64,000 nucleotides of DNA from Bacillus sp. 1NLA3E (GTDB taxonomy: Bacteria > Bacillota > Bacilli > Bacillales > Cytobacillaceae), in NCBI RefSeq assembly GCF_000242895.2, contig NC_021171.1, forward strand, positions 272,001 to 336,000. The letters run 5' to 3'. The translations under genes were made by a program, and so were the position numbers. Positions 50,758-61,195 of the stretch are shown piece after piece. The number at the start of each line of letters is the position of its first letter. Position 1 is the first letter of the stretch. The notes under the pieces were generated by a model. The model did not search any database. It saw nothing but the letters and a program-made list of their open reading frames with translations, and was not told where the DNA came from.

Positions 50758-51975
50758 ATGAAAAAGATGTGGATACAAGTTAAAAAGATTTGGAAACTAT
50801 TGCTCTTGATCCTACTGATTATCATTACATTCTCTTACGCCATGTTTCAAGGTGGCTTTGTCAGCTGGTTTTTATTGTTCAGTTTTTTACCCTTTGCCAT
50901 TTATGCGATGGCTATTGCATGCTACCCCCAAGGAGATATTCTTGCCAGCAGGATTTTTTCTAAAAAAGAATTTACTTTCGGTGAAACTTTAGAAATAAAG
51001 GTCACTCTTTCTCGTAAACACTCCTTTCCGTTATTTTTTCTGATAGTCGAAGATTGTCTGCCTAGTTCACTCACCCAGCCCAATTCAGGGGAAAAGCAGA
51101 AAGTGATCTTATTCCCTATCTTTATAAAGCAATTATCCTTTTCCTATTCATTATATGAGCTAACACGCGGTGAACACCTATTTAAGTCCATTCGTGTCAA
51201 AACCGGGGACTTGTTTGGTTTAATTGAAAAAGAAGTCATTCTTTCTGTTAACGATAAAATCATCGTCTATCCTAAATATGAAGAATTGATTTATCGCCCA
51301 ATTCGAACTGATTTTGACCACGGCTTGGCTGTGACGAAGGAACAATTTCAAAGGGACACAACGATGGCAACCGGAGTGCGGAACTATCAGCATGGTGACC
51401 GCTTCTCTTGGATTAACTGGAAGGTCAGTGCAAAGAAAAATGAGATGATGGTAAAGGAATTTGAACAACGGCAGTCCCATGATGTAGTTATTATCATTGA
51501 TTGTGCTCCTGATCAGCACTTTGAAATAATCATTTCTTTCACGGCCTCATTGATTAGGTCTATTTTACGTAAAGGTGTACAAGTAGGAATGTTTGCTTTT
51601 ACAAAGGAACGGGTGGAAATCCCTATTCGTGGCGGCGAAGCTCATTTGCAACAGCTATTTTATTTGCTTGCCATAATGAAAGATGACAGTCCAGTTCCAC
51701 TTGATCGAGTGGTTGAATCGGAGCGGTTTCCCATTCATGGAAATGGCTCGATTATCCTCATAACCGCTCAATTGTCAAAATCACTCATTGAAAATGTAAG
51801 CTTGCATGCTCAGCGGGAAAGCTCTTGTCTCATTTTTTTTCTAAAAGGAGAAAATGAAGCTGCTAACAACCATGAACGAATTTTGACAGCAATGGCTGCA
51901 GCAAGAGGGGTTAAAGTGGTGATGATTCATGAGCACCATTTTTCCAATGCATTGCTGGAGGTGGGAAGAGGATGA
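50758..51975 (+). CDS. yeaD: DUF58 protein (YeaD type)
   Basis: A 405-aa protein that starts 3 bp after the MoxR stop. Two membrane helices near residues 13-50 (LLLILLIIITFSYAMFQGGF, WFLLFSFLPFAIYAMAIAC) precede a beta domain and the DUF58 motif GVRNYQHGDRFSWINWKVSA, then a VWA-like region (VVIIIDCAPDQHFEIIISFT). It is a partner of MoxR with unknown biochemical role. It overlaps the next gene by 4 bp. Confidence 0.9.
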   Translation: MKKMWIQVKKIWKLLLLILLIIITFSYAMFQGGFVSWFLLFSFLPFAIYAMAIACYPQGDILASRIFSKKEFTFGETLEIKVTLSRKHSFPLFFLIVEDCLPSSLTQPNSGEKQKVILFPIFIKQLSFSYSLYELTRGEHLFKSIRVKTGDLFGLIEKEVILSVNDKIIVYPKYEELIYRPIRTDFDHGLAVTKEQFQRDTTMATGVRNYQHGDRFSWINWKVSAKKNEMMVKEFEQRQSHDVVIIIDCAPDQHFEIIISFTASLIRSILRKGVQVGMFAFTKERVEIPIRGGEAHLQQLFYLLAIMKDDSPVPLDRVVESERFPIHGNGSIILITAQLSKSLIENVSLHAQRESSCLIFFLKGENEAANNHERILTAMAAARGVKVVMIHEHHFSNALLEVGRG

Positions 51976-54158
51976 CTTCCTATACTGGAAAGAAAGATTT
52001 TGTAACGTTCCTGTTCTATGTTCTTGGATTCCTGTTTCTGTGGGAGTGGATAAGACCGCTAGAAAAGCTGACTGATACGGGAAATATCGGTCTTTTCATC
52101 AGCTTTGTCGCCATCACTTTGTTTTTATCATTTTTAAAAATCCGCATATGGTTAAGGTTTTTTATTAAAAGTGTGTATATATTGGTAGCTCTTCATTATT
52201 TATACTTTGACGACCCACTTTTCACGTTTTCATGGCTTATTCCCTTCATCACAGACCTTTTTGAAAATATTCATTTGGTCTCAAAGGCTGATTGGCAAGA
52301 CCTAACAAATATCTTTCGCAGCCTACTCTTTTTTATTTTACTGTGGATCATGTGCTATTTGATTAGATATTGGCTATTCATAAAAAGAAATATCATTATT
52401 TTTTTCTTGATGACGATCATCTATGTTACAGTTCTAGACACTTTTACTCCCTATCGCGCAGATTGGGCGATTGTAAGAACAGTTCTTTTGGGTTTTGTGA
52501 TGATGGGGATGCTGACTTTTTACCGTCTGTTAGAAAAAGAAGGGGGTAAAAAGGAGGGGCCGGTCACCCGAAAATGGATGATTCCACTACTTGTGTTGAT
52601 TGCATTGAGTGTTGCCATCGGGTTTGCTGTACCAAAGCCAAATCCAATTTGGCCAGATCCGGTTCCATTCCTTAAATCGTATTCTCAGAAAAGTGCTGGA
52701 ATTAAGCACATTGGTTACAGATCCGATGATTCGAAGCTTGGCGGACCATTTATTGGTGATCATCAAGTTGTGTTTCAAGCGGAAGTGGATTCACGTCACT
52801 ATTGGAAGGTGGAAACAAAGGATGTGTATACAGGAAAGGGTTGGGTGGCCTCTACAACAGATAGTAATAGTGCGGTGCTACCTTTCACTCAAACTGATAT
52901 CGTCCCTTTGCAGTCTTTTTCAAAAGAAGTAGAAGTTAGTGAGGAATCGGCAACAATCATCAATGCCGAGCCTCTTTCATACATTGTTTACCCCTTGGGA
53001 GTTAAGGGGATTATCGCAAATTCAAGCGTTTCATTTGAAATGAACCCAGTCACGGAAAAAATCAATTTAATCGGGGGAAGCAATAAAGTATCGCTTAAAC
53101 AGTATACTCTGTCATATGATATACCTGTATTTAGTGTCAAAGCATTAATGGGAGCTGTGGAAATGAGCCCGGATATTATGAATCGTTATACTCAACTTCC
53201 TGGATCATTACCAACAAGGGTTGGCGATCTTGCCAAAGAAATTACAGCTGGAAAAGAGACGTGGTTTGATAAAGCTCGAGCTTTAGAAAATTACTTTAAT
53301 CAGTCTGAATACTCCTATGACAAAGTCGATGTATTGGAACCTGGGATTGATGACGATTATGTTGATCAGTTTTTATTTGAGTCAAAACGGGGGTATTGTG
53401 ATAATTTTTCTACCTCAATGGTTGTCATGTTAAGGACACTAGGAATTCCTTCACGGTGGGTAAAGGGTTATACCGAGGGGGAATATCAAGGGCTAGGAGA
53501 GGACAGTAAAAAGATCTTTGAGATTACCAATGACAATGCTCATTCATGGGTAGAGGTATATTTTCCTAATGTCGGCTGGGTACCGTTTGAGCCAACCAAG
53601 GGTGTTTCAAATAATACCCAATTTAATTTTAATAATGATCAGGCAAATCAGAATGCAAATGTCACAGAACCAGTAAAGGAAAAAGAGAAAGTATCGAAAC
53701 CTGTTAAAAAGGAAAAGAGTACAACTGAAAGAAATGTTGGCGTTTGGGTAGAAGACTTTTGGACAGGGTTAAAGGACTATATTGCAAAAAGAGCTAAATG
53801 GATTATGCTTGACTGTACTTTCCTTGTAGTGGGGATTTTAGTAATCTATAAAAATCGGGCTAGTTGGCTACCTCGTATTTATATTTGGAGATATAAGCGA
53901 AGGAGCGATTCTGATGAGCATTTCCCCGAAGCCTATGTAGCTCTGTTAAAGCAGCTTGAGCGGCAAGGCTTGATCCGGAAGGAAAATCAAACATTACGTG
54001 ACTATGCTCAATACGTTGATCGCTATTTTTCATCGAATGAGATGGGTAAGCTAACCTCGTGTTATGAGCACTATATGTATAGTGGAAAACTCCCGAAAGG
54101 CAGTTGGAAGGAGTTAAGGGAATCGTGGGAAAAATTAATTAAAAGGACAATTGCTTGA
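51972..54158 (+). CDS. yebA: Transglutaminase-like membrane protein (YebA/TgpA type)
   Basis: A 728-aa protein with an ATGA overlap to DUF58. Five or six membrane helices in the first 200 residues, then an extracellular transglutaminase domain at about 410-540: RGYCDNFSTSMVVMLRTLGI (catalytic Cys), NDNAHSWVEVYFPNVGWVPF (His and Asp), a Lys/Glu-rich linker, one more helix near 605 and a DUF4129-like tail. It completes the MoxR/DUF58/TgpA set. The role is probably in envelope protein handling. The guaA promoter begins at its stop codon. Confidence 0.9.
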   Translation: MTSYTGKKDFVTFLFYVLGFLFLWEWIRPLEKLTDTGNIGLFISFVAITLFLSFLKIRIWLRFFIKSVYILVALHYLYFDDPLFTFSWLIPFITDLFENIHLVSKADWQDLTNIFRSLLFFILLWIMCYLIRYWLFIKRNIIIFFLMTIIYVTVLDTFTPYRADWAIVRTVLLGFVMMGMLTFYRLLEKEGGKKEGPVTRKWMIPLLVLIALSVAIGFAVPKPNPIWPDPVPFLKSYSQKSAGIKHIGYRSDDSKLGGPFIGDHQVVFQAEVDSRHYWKVETKDVYTGKGWVASTTDSNSAVLPFTQTDIVPLQSFSKEVEVSEESATIINAEPLSYIVYPLGVKGIIANSSVSFEMNPVTEKINLIGGSNKVSLKQYTLSYDIPVFSVKALMGAVEMSPDIMNRYTQLPGSLPTRVGDLAKEITAGKETWFDKARALENYFNQSEYSYDKVDVLEPGIDDDYVDQFLFESKRGYCDNFSTSMVVMLRTLGIPSRWVKGYTEGEYQGLGEDSKKIFEITNDNAHSWVEVYFPNVGWVPFEPTKGVSNNTQFNFNNDQANQNANVTEPVKEKEKVSKPVKKEKSTTERNVGVWVEDFWTGLKDYIAKRAKWIMLDCTFLVVGILVIYKNRASWLPRIYIWRYKRRSDSDEHFPEAYVALLKQLERQGLIRKENQTLRDYAQYVDRYFSSNEMGKLTSCYEHYMYSGKLPKGSWKELRESWEKLIKRTIA

Positions 54159-54184
54159 CCTGAAAATTATTGTATTGATAAAAT
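54155..54184 (+). promoter_or_regulatory. guaA promoter
   Basis: TTGACC (54155-54160), 18 bp, TAAAAT (54179-54184), overlapping the stop codon of yebA. Confidence 0.6.
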
Positions 54185-54206
54185 AATCTAGGAACTAAAA
54201 TAGCAA

Positions 54207-54350
54207 CCTTCATATATACTCGAAGATATGGTTCGAACGTTTCTACCAAATCACCGTAAATGATTTGACTATGAAGGCAGATTGATCAGTATATTGCACC
54301 TATACTAGAATTCTGCTTTTCTGAAAAAAAGGGGAGAATTCTAGTTTTTT
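54207..54350 (+). promoter_or_regulatory. Guanine riboswitch and terminator before guaA
   Basis: Aptamer 54207-54277: P1 arms CCTTCATA and TATGAAGG, conserved GATATGG and GTTTCTACC, and GACTATG with C at the ligand-pairing position, so guanine rather than adenine. The terminator ACTAGAATTCT / AGAATTCTAGT with a run of nine Ts is at 54304-54354. Guanine binding should stop transcription. Confidence 0.9.
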
Positions 54351-54400
54351 TTTAGGGAAATCTAGGAGCAAGACCATTTTATTTAAAGAGGTGTCTAAGA

Positions 54401-55954
54401 GTGACAGGAAAAACGGAGTTTCAAAATCAAGAAAAAATCATCGTACTCGATTTCGGAAGCCAGTACAATCAGCTAATTACCCGTCGTATTCGGGAATTTG
54501 GTGTGTATAGTGAATTACACCCACACACGATTACAGCTGAAGAAATTATGCAATTGAACCCAAAGGGCATTATTTTTTCTGGAGGACCAAACAGTGTTTA
54601 TGATGAAAACTCATTTCGCTGTGATGAAAAGATTTTTGAATTAGGGTTGCCAATCCTTGGGATTTGTTATGGCATGCAATTAATGACTGTCCATTTTGAT
54701 GGAAAAGTGGAACAAGCAAATCAACGGGAATATGGAAAAGCGGAAATTAAGGTGGAGAATCAAACTCGACTGTTTACGGATTTACCAGCAGAGCAAGTTG
54801 TGTGGATGAGCCACGGTGATTTAGTAACTGAAGCACCAGCTGGTTTCACGGTTGATGCAACTAGTCCAGGTTGCCCAATAACTTCCATGAGTGATGAAGA
54901 GCGGAATTTATACGCTGTTCAGTTCCACCCTGAAGTTCGTCATTCTATTTATGGCAATGAATTGCTTAAGAATTTTGTTTTTGGTGTTTGTGGATGTAGT
55001 GATAATTGGTCAATGGGAAATTTCATTGATGTAGAAATGGCCAAAATCCGTGAATTGGTTGGCGATAAGCAAGTTCTTTGCGCATTAAGTGGTGGCGTGG
55101 ATTCTTCGGTTGTGGCCGTTCTGATTCACAAAGCGATCGGCGATCAATTAACTTGTATTTTCGTGGATCACGGTTTATTACGTAAAGGCGAAGCTGACAG
55201 CGTAATGAAGACCTTTGCTGAAGGTTTCCACATGAATGTTATTAAAGTAGATGCAAGAGATCGCTTTATGTCAAAATTAGAAGGCGTTTCTGATCCAGAA
55301 CAAAAGCGGAAAATCATCGGCAATGAGTTTATCTATGTATTTGATGATGAAGCAACAAAGCTTAAAGGGATCGATTTCTTAGCGCAAGGAACGTTATATA
55401 CAGACATTATCGAAAGTGGTACTGCTACAGCACAAACAATTAAGTCCCATCACAATGTGGGCGGACTACCTGAAGATATGCAATTTACCTTAATCGAGCC
55501 TCTTAATACACTTTTCAAAGATGAGGTTCGTGCACTTGGAACAGAGCTTGGTATCCCGGATGAGATTGTGTGGAGACAGCCATTCCCAGGTCCAGGATTA
55601 GGAATTCGTGTTCTTGGTGCAATTTCCGAAGATAAATTGGAGATTGTTCGTGAATCGGACGCCATTTTACGCGAAGAAGTTAAGAATTTCGGATTAGAAC
55701 GTGATATTTGGCAGTACTTTACTGTCCTACCAGATATTCGTAGTGTAGGTGTAATGGGAGATGCCAGAACCTATGACTATACGATTGGAATCCGCGCTGT
55801 CACTTCGATTGATGGGATGACATCCGATTGGGCTCGTATTCCATGGGAAGTACTTGAAACGATTTCTACCAGAATTGTTAATGAAGTTGCCCATGTAAAT
55901 CGAGTCGTTTATGATATTACGAGCAAACCACCTGCAACCATTGAATGGGAGTAA
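54401..55954 (+). CDS. guaA: GMP synthase (glutamine-hydrolysing)
   Basis: A 517-aa enzyme, GTG start with AAAGAGGTG. N-terminal class I glutamine amidotransferase: GICYGMQLM with the catalytic Cys (about 89) and FHPEVRHS His; ATP pyrophosphatase domain [13 protein letters not shown] at about 230; C-terminal dimer domain ending PPATIEWE. It converts XMP to GMP. Length and sequence are standard for Bacillus GuaA. It is controlled by the riboswitch just upstream. Confidence 0.95.
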   Translation: MTGKTEFQNQEKIIVLDFGSQYNQLITRRIREFGVYSELHPHTITAEEIMQLNPKGIIFSGGPNSVYDENSFRCDEKIFELGLPILGICYGMQLMTVHFDGKVEQANQREYGKAEIKVENQTRLFTDLPAEQVVWMSHGDLVTEAPAGFTVDATSPGCPITSMSDEERNLYAVQFHPEVRHSIYGNELLKNFVFGVCGCSDNWSMGNFIDVEMAKIRELVGDKQVLCALSGGVDSSVVAVLIHKAIGDQLTCIFVDHGLLRKGEADSVMKTFAEGFHMNVIKVDARDRFMSKLEGVSDPEQKRKIIGNEFIYVFDDEATKLKGIDFLAQGTLYTDIIESGTATAQTIKSHHNVGGLPEDMQFTLIEPLNTLFKDEVRALGTELGIPDEIVWRQPFPGPGLGIRVLGAISEDKLEIVRESDAILREEVKNFGLERDIWQYFTVLPDIRSVGVMGDARTYDYTIGIRAVTSIDGMTSDWARIPWEVLETISTRIVNEVAHVNRVVYDITSKPPATIEWE

Positions 55955-55966
55955 AATACGAACGTT

Positions 55967-55999
55967 AAAAAAGCGAACATGAAAAATGTTCGCTTTTTT
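55967..55999 (+). terminator. guaA terminator
   Basis: AAAAAAGCGAACAT GAAAA ATGTTCGCTTTTTT, a 14-bp perfect stem. Confidence 0.85.
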
Positions 56000-56001
56000 T
56001 A

Positions 56002-56030
56002 TTGACGGCATTATGGTGATATAGTAATAT
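56002..56030 (+). promoter_or_regulatory. pbuG promoter
   Basis: TTGACG (56002-56007), 17 bp, TAATAT (56025-56030). Confidence 0.65.
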
Positions 56031-56058
56031 TAAAAAGTGCTAAATAATATAATGTAAT

Positions 56059-56238
56059 ACGTCGTATAATATTGGGGATATGGCCCAAGAGTTTCTACCG
56101 AGCTGCCGTAAATAGCTTGACTACGAGGTAAAGTTTAAAAATGGGGATTTGTATTTTGGTATTATTATTGTTATTTCCCCCTATTTTTTAGCTACCTCAT
56201 GTCTATGCTCCCGGACGCACTCGGAGCATTTTTTATTT
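56059..56238 (+). promoter_or_regulatory. Guanine riboswitch and terminator before pbuG
   Basis: Aptamer about 56059-56128 with GATATGG, GTTTCTACC, CCGTAAA and GACTACG (C at the specificity site). GAGGTA at its 3' end is complementary to TACCTC (56193-56198). A GGGGA...TCCCC hairpin (56141-56180) and a final terminator ATGCTCC ... GGAGCAT with six Ts (56205-56231) form the expression platform. Confidence 0.85.
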
Positions 56239-56263
56239 TAAAAGGAACATGAGGAGGAAGACA

Positions 56264-57592
56264 ATGAAAAAGTTTTTTCAGTTTGAAGAGCTTGGTACAA
56301 CTTATCGTCGTGAAATTTTAGGTGGACTCACAACATTTTTAGCAATGGCCTATATTTTGGTTGTTAATCCATTAACATTAACACTAGCGGATGTTCCTGA
56401 TTTACCAGATGCATTAAGAATGGATCATGGAGCAGTCTTTGTAGCAACAGCACTTGCTGCAGCAGTAGGTTCTATCATCATGGGTCTTTTAGGGAAATTT
56501 CCAATTGCTCTCGCACCTGGGATGGGATTAAATGCATTTTTCGCATATACAGTAGTTCTTGGTGGAGGAGTCCCTTGGCAACATGCACTTGGAGCAGTTC
56601 TTATATCCAGTGTTTTCTTCTTACTTTTAACACTATCAGGTCTTCGTGAAAAAATTATCAATGCGATTCCAATCGAATTAAAGCATGCGGTTGGTGCAGG
56701 GATTGGATTGTTCATTACATTTATCGGTCTTAAAAACGCAGGAATCATCGTAAATAACGATGCAACTCTTGTTGGCTTAGGTGATTTAACAAACGGAAAT
56801 ACATTACTAGCTATTTTTGGGATTGTTATTACAGTTATCTTTATGACAAAGAAGATTAGTGGCGGCGTGTTCTACGGTATGATCATTACAGCTATTGTCG
56901 GCATGATTTTCAACTTAATTAAGGTTCCTGATAAAGTAGTAGATACGATTCCTAGTATTAAACCAACATTTGGAGCTGTTTTTAGCTCATTTGGAGATAG
57001 TTCATTTTATACATCAAGTATGTTAGTCGTTATCCTTACGTTTTTATTCGTTGACTTCTTCGATAATGCTGGCACGTTAGTAGCGGTTGCTAATCAAGCT
57101 GGATTGATGAAGGACAATAAGCTTCCAAATGCCGGAAGAGCCTTATTTGCAGATTCCATCGCTTCTCTTGTGGGTTCAATCTTTGGTACATCTACAACAA
57201 CATCTTACATTGAATCATCAGCAGGGGTTGCAGCAGGAGCAAGAACTGGATTTGCATCACTTGTAACAGCCGTAATGTTTATCTTATCATTATTTTTCTT
57301 CCCATTATTATCAGTTATTACGGCTCCAGTAACTTCAGCAGCTTTAGTTATCGTCGGAGTACTGATGGTATCATCGCTTTCGAACATTGAATGGTCTCGC
57401 TTTGAAATTGCGGTTCCGGCTTTCTTAACGATGATTGCTATGCCGCTTTCATATAGTATTGCAACAGGTATTGCGATTGGATTTATCTTCTATCCAATCA
57501 CAATGATCGTGAGTGGAAGAAGAAAAGAAGTACATCCAATCATGTATGTGTTCTTTGCAATCTTTGTTCTATACTTTATCTTCTTAAAATAA
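56264..57592 (+). CDS. pbuG: Hypoxanthine/guanine permease, NCS2/AzgA family
   Basis: Start at 56264 with GAGGAGG and 6-bp spacing (MKKFFQFEELGTTYRREILG); the upstream in-frame ATG at 56249 is not needed. The 442-aa protein has 12-14 hydrophobic helices and the AzgA-type motifs FLAMAYILVVNPLTL, LAPGMGLNAFFAYTVVLGGG and FVDFFDNAGTLVAVANQAGL. It imports hypoxanthine and guanine. Synteny with guaA and the riboswitch support PbuG. Confidence 0.9.
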   Translation: MKKFFQFEELGTTYRREILGGLTTFLAMAYILVVNPLTLTLADVPDLPDALRMDHGAVFVATALAAAVGSIIMGLLGKFPIALAPGMGLNAFFAYTVVLGGGVPWQHALGAVLISSVFFLLLTLSGLREKIINAIPIELKHAVGAGIGLFITFIGLKNAGIIVNNDATLVGLGDLTNGNTLLAIFGIVITVIFMTKKISGGVFYGMIITAIVGMIFNLIKVPDKVVDTIPSIKPTFGAVFSSFGDSSFYTSSMLVVILTFLFVDFFDNAGTLVAVANQAGLMKDNKLPNAGRALFADSIASLVGSIFGTSTTTSYIESSAGVAAGARTGFASLVTAVMFILSLFFFPLLSVITAPVTSAALVIVGVLMVSSLSNIEWSRFEIAVPAFLTMIAMPLSYSIATGIAIGFIFYPITMIVSGRRKEVHPIMYVFFAIFVLYFIFLK

Positions 57593-57602
57593 TACAAACT
57601 CA

Positions 57603-57632
57603 GGGACCATGAGCTAATCATGGTCCCTATTT
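57603..57632 (+). terminator. pbuG terminator
   Basis: GGGACCATGA and TCATGGTCCC perfect arms, then TATTTTA. Confidence 0.85.
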
Positions 57633-57751
57633 TATATTTGTAAAAATATATTTAATCGCTACTGTATTCGCTTTCTTTTTTTATTGACTTCCAAATCTCC
57701 CTCCGATAATATGTTAATACAAGTCGAATGTTGTCGAAGTGAGGAAAGCCA

Positions 57752-58591
57752 ATGAGGGTAGAAGTAGAAAAAATTCTAAATAATAACGTTCTTATTGCGA
57801 AGCATTCTTCCCATGGTGAAGTGGTTGTCATTGGTAAAGGTGTTGGCTTTAATCGCAAAACTGGTGAGCCGATTGATACCAACTCTGTAGAGAAACTTTT
57901 TGTTTTACAAAATGAAAAAGAGCGGGAGGATTATATAAAACTTCTACCTTTTGTCGATAACGAAATGCATGAAGTGATAATTTCCTCCATTGATTTAATT
58001 AAGGATAAAGCAAGCGCACCGCTAAATGAACATATACATGTCGCGTTAACGGATCATCTTATGTTTACCTTTAATCGGATTTCTAGCGGAATGGAGATCA
58101 GAAACCCTTTTCTAGTTGAAACGAAAACGTTGTACCCTTTTGAATATGGAATTGCCCAAGAAGTGGTTAATCTGATTGCAAATAAAACGGGTGTCCGTTT
58201 GCCTGAAGGAGAAATGGGTTTTATTGCCCTGCATATCCACAGCTCCGTCATGAATAGAGATCTTTCGGAAGTAAACCATGACTCTCAATTAGTAACAAGA
58301 TTAATTAACATGATTGAAGAGCAATTAAAAATAAAAATCGATAAAGATACCATTGATTATACAAGGCTTGTTCGGCATCTCCGCTACACGATCGAACGTG
58401 TTAAAAACGGAGAGCGTGTTGAAGAACCAGAAAAAATTTCTTCCCTCTTGAAAGAAGAGTATCCTGTGTGCTATAATTTATCATGGAAACTCATTAAGAT
58501 TATGCAACAAGCATTGTTTATGCCAGTTTTTGATGCGGAAGCAGTTTATCTAACGATGCATCTTCAACGGCTCCAAAAGAAAATTAAATAA
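57752..58591 (+). CDS. glcT: BglG-family antiterminator GlcT
   Basis: A 279-aa regulator with AAGTGAGGAAAG upstream. Residues 1-55 are the CAT RNA-binding domain (ILNNNVLIAKHSSHGEVVVI, GKGVGFNRKTGEPID). Two PRD domains follow with the phosphorylatable His residues in HIHVALTDHLMF and FIALHIHSSV (PRD1) and VRHLRYTIER / MHLQRL (PRD2). EIIGlc phosphorylates and inactivates it when glucose is absent; without phosphate it binds the RAT site at 58613 and lets ptsG be made. It is directly before ptsG. Confidence 0.95.
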   Translation: MRVEVEKILNNNVLIAKHSSHGEVVVIGKGVGFNRKTGEPIDTNSVEKLFVLQNEKEREDYIKLLPFVDNEMHEVIISSIDLIKDKASAPLNEHIHVALTDHLMFTFNRISSGMEIRNPFLVETKTLYPFEYGIAQEVVNLIANKTGVRLPEGEMGFIALHIHSSVMNRDLSEVNHDSQLVTRLINMIEEQLKIKIDKDTIDYTRLVRHLRYTIERVKNGERVEEPEKISSLLKEEYPVCYNLSWKLIKIMQQALFMPVFDAEAVYLTMHLQRLQKKIK

Positions 58592-58612
58592 AATTGTCAT
58601 TATCATTTTTTT

Positions 58613-58728
58613 ACGTGTTACTGATTCGATCAGGCATGAGTAAAGAAGGTTAATTGAAATGAAAGTTTTTGGGTAATCTATCCTTAAGCTTTTCTTTCAA
58701 CTTACACTCCTTTATTCATGCCTTTTTT
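58613..58728 (+). promoter_or_regulatory. RAT antiterminator site and terminator of ptsG
   Basis: RAT region about 58613-58640 with ACGTGTTACTGATTCGATCA, the same as in Bacillus subtilis ptsG. It overlaps the left arm of the terminator GGCATGAGTAAAG ... CTTTATTCATGCC (ends 58721) followed by seven Ts. Confidence 0.85.
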
Positions 58729-58784
58729 TGTTGCTTGTGTTGTAAGCGTTTAATGAGTTATCAAACTATATTGGAGGTAATTAC

Positions 58785-60824
58785 ATGTTCAAAAATACTT
58801 TTGGTACCTTGCAAAAGGTTGGTAAAGCCTTAATGCTACCAGTAGCTCTTTTGCCAGCAGCAGGTATCCTACTTGCTCTAGGTGCGGCACTTAAAAACCC
58901 TGTATTAATCGATATCGCGCCATTCCTGGATAACTCTGGTGTTGCGATGGTTGCTTCAATCATGCAAAGTGCTGGAGATGTTGTTTTTGGAAATCTAGCA
59001 TTATTATTTGCTGTTGGGGTAGCAGTAGGATTAGCTGGTGGAGAAGGCGTTGCTGGCCTTGCAGCTATTATAGGATACCTCATTATGAACGTTACGATGG
59101 GTACAGCTCTTGGTGTTACGGCTGGTGATAAAATCGTAGGTCATGTAGTGATACTCGGAATTCCGACCTTAGCTACAGGTGTTTTCGGGGGTATTATCGT
59201 CGGTATCATTGCCGCCGCGTTATATAACCGGTTTTATGAAATTGAGTTACCTTCTTACCTTGGTTTCTTTGCAGGAAAACGTTTCGTTCCAATTATCACA
59301 GCAGGAACAGCAGTATTATTAGGCTTACTAATGCTTGTGATTTGGCCGCCAATTCAATCAGGATTAAACTCTTTCTCACAAAATATGGTCCATGCAAACT
59401 TAACACTTTCAGCATTTATTTTCGGAGTAGTTGAACGTTCTTTAATTCCATTTGGATTACACCACATTTTCTATTCGCCGTTCTGGTATGAATTCGGGGA
59501 ATATATTCCAAAAAATGGCGGAGCTCCAGTTCATGGTGACCAAGCTATTTTTATGGCTCAAATTAGAGATAATGTTCAACATTTAACAGCTGGTACGTTT
59601 ATGACTGGTAAATTTCCATTCATGATGTTTGGATTACCTGCAGCTGCTTTAGCGATTTATCAAGAAGCGCGTCCTGAAAGAAAAGTATTTGTTGGTGGTT
59701 TAATGGCATCAGCAGCCCTTACTTCTTTCTTAACTGGTATTACAGAACCAATTGAATTCTCATTCCTATTCGTTGCTCCAGCCCTTTTTGGAATTCACGC
59801 AATCTTTGCTGGTCTATCATTCATGACCATGCACCTATTGAATGTTAAAATTGGTATGACTTTCTCTGGTGGATTAATTGACTACATCTTATTTGGCCTA
59901 ATCAATCCACAAACACATGCATGGTTGGTTATTCCTGTAGGTCTTGTGTTCGCGGTTGTTTACTATTTTGGTTTCCGCTTTGCGATTCGCAAGTTCAATT
60001 TGAAAACTCCGGGTCGTGAGATAGTTGAGGAAGATGAAGGAGAAGTAACTTCTTCTGGTAAAGTAAGCGAGCTTCCGTACAATATTCTTGAAGCAATGGG
60101 TGGTCAAGAAAATATTGCTCACTTAGATGCGTGTATTACACGTCTTCGTGTTTCAGTTAAAGATGTGAAAAATGTTGATAAAGATCGTTTGAAAAAGTTA
60201 GGTGCTGCAGGTGTTCTTGAAGTAGGTAACAACATTCAAGCTATTTTTGGACCTCGTTCTGAAACAATAAAAGGTCAAATGAAGGATATAATGAGTGGAA
60301 AAAAGCCTAAAGCTGTTCCGTCATCTGCTCCAAAAGGAGACAAGCAAAATCAAAGTGCTCTCTCAAGTGATGATACATTTATTTCTCCGATTAAAGGTGA
60401 AATAAAACCAATCACTGAAGTGCCTGATGCGGTATTCTCTGGAAAAATGATGGGTGATGGTTTTGCGATTGTTCCTACGGAAGGAATGATTGTATCGCCT
60501 GTTGATGGGAAAATTGTGAATCTGTTCCCTACCAAACATGCCCTCGGAATACTATCTGATTCCGGCAGAGAGATTCTCATTCATGTTGGTATTGATACTG
60601 TTAATCTTAAAGGGCAAGGTTTTGAAACGTTGGTATCTGAGAATGATCGCGTTGTAAAGGGACAACCGTTGTTGAAAGTTGATTTGGATTTTATAAAACA
60701 AAATGCACCGTCAATTATAACTCCGATTGTCTTCACAAATCTTGCTTCTAATGAAGCTGTTGTTCTTAAAAAGCAAGGATCTGTTGCTTTAAAAGAAGAA
60801 AATATCATCTCTATTACTAAATAA
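58785..60824 (+). CDS. ptsG: PTS glucose transporter EIICBA
   Basis: A 679-aa membrane protein, TTGGAGG upstream. EIIC (about 1-410) with [20 protein letters not shown] and [24 protein letters not shown] (about 425-510) with [13 protein letters not shown] carrying the phosphorylated Cys; EIIA (about 540-670) with [12 protein letters not shown] carrying the phosphorylated His. It takes up and phosphorylates glucose and also signals to GlcT. Standard length and order for Bacillus PtsG. Confidence 0.95.
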   Translation: MFKNTFGTLQKVGKALMLPVALLPAAGILLALGAALKNPVLIDIAPFLDNSGVAMVASIMQSAGDVVFGNLALLFAVGVAVGLAGGEGVAGLAAIIGYLIMNVTMGTALGVTAGDKIVGHVVILGIPTLATGVFGGIIVGIIAAALYNRFYEIELPSYLGFFAGKRFVPIITAGTAVLLGLLMLVIWPPIQSGLNSFSQNMVHANLTLSAFIFGVVERSLIPFGLHHIFYSPFWYEFGEYIPKNGGAPVHGDQAIFMAQIRDNVQHLTAGTFMTGKFPFMMFGLPAAALAIYQEARPERKVFVGGLMASAALTSFLTGITEPIEFSFLFVAPALFGIHAIFAGLSFMTMHLLNVKIGMTFSGGLIDYILFGLINPQTHAWLVIPVGLVFAVVYYFGFRFAIRKFNLKTPGREIVEEDEGEVTSSGKVSELPYNILEAMGGQENIAHLDACITRLRVSVKDVKNVDKDRLKKLGAAGVLEVGNNIQAIFGPRSETIKGQMKDIMSGKKPKAVPSSAPKGDKQNQSALSSDDTFISPIKGEIKPITEVPDAVFSGKMMGDGFAIVPTEGMIVSPVDGKIVNLFPTKHALGILSDSGREILIHVGIDTVNLKGQGFETLVSENDRVVKGQPLLKVDLDFIKQNAPSIITPIVFTNLASNEAVVLKKQGSVALKEENIISITK

Positions 60825-60828
60825 TAGG

Positions 60829-60868
60829 AAGAAGCCGAACTCAAGCGATGTATGAGTTCGGCTTCTTT
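60829..60868 (+). terminator. ptsG terminator
   Basis: AGAAGCCGAACTC and GAGTTCGGCTTCT perfect arms with an 11-base loop and a T-run. Confidence 0.9.
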
Positions 60869-60946
60869 ATTTTATATCTAATGAGTATTTTATAATGTGT
60901 ATTTAGCCATAGAGGGATTTTTTTATGAAATTAATATAAGAATGTG

Positions 60947-60975
60947 TTGATTTAATTTTACAGAGATGATACTAT
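60947..60975 (+). promoter_or_regulatory. rRNA promoter P1
   Basis: TTGATT (60947-60952), 17 bp, TACTAT (60970-60975). Confidence 0.7.
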
Positions 60976-61028
60976 AGACAAACGGTGTCGCTGAAATAGT
61001 TAACAACACATTCGAAATAAAAAAGTTG

Positions 61029-61057
61029 TTGACATACAGTGTTAAACGATGTATTAT
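61029..61057 (+). promoter_or_regulatory. rRNA promoter P2
   Basis: TTGACA (61029-61034), 17 bp, TATTAT (61052-61057), a consensus -35; 82 bp behind P1, the tandem layout of Bacillus rrn operons. A boxA-like TGTTCTTTGAAAACT follows (61089-61103). Confidence 0.8.
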
Positions 61058-61097
61058 AAGAAAGTTCGCTTCTGGCGACAATGCAAATTGTTCTTTG

Positions 61098-61115
61098 AAA
61101 ACTAAACAAACAAAC
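61098..61115 (+). other. 5' half of the 16S processing stem
   Basis: AAAACTAAACAAACAAAC pairs perfectly over 18 bp with GTTTGTTTGTTTAGTTTT at 62806-62823. It brackets the 16S gene as the RNase III processing stem. Confidence 0.75.
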
Positions 61116-61195
61116 GTCAACAATATTATTTTTTAATAGTGTGAATGACTTCGGTCATGACACTAGCCAACGTAACTTTTATGAGTCAATCAACT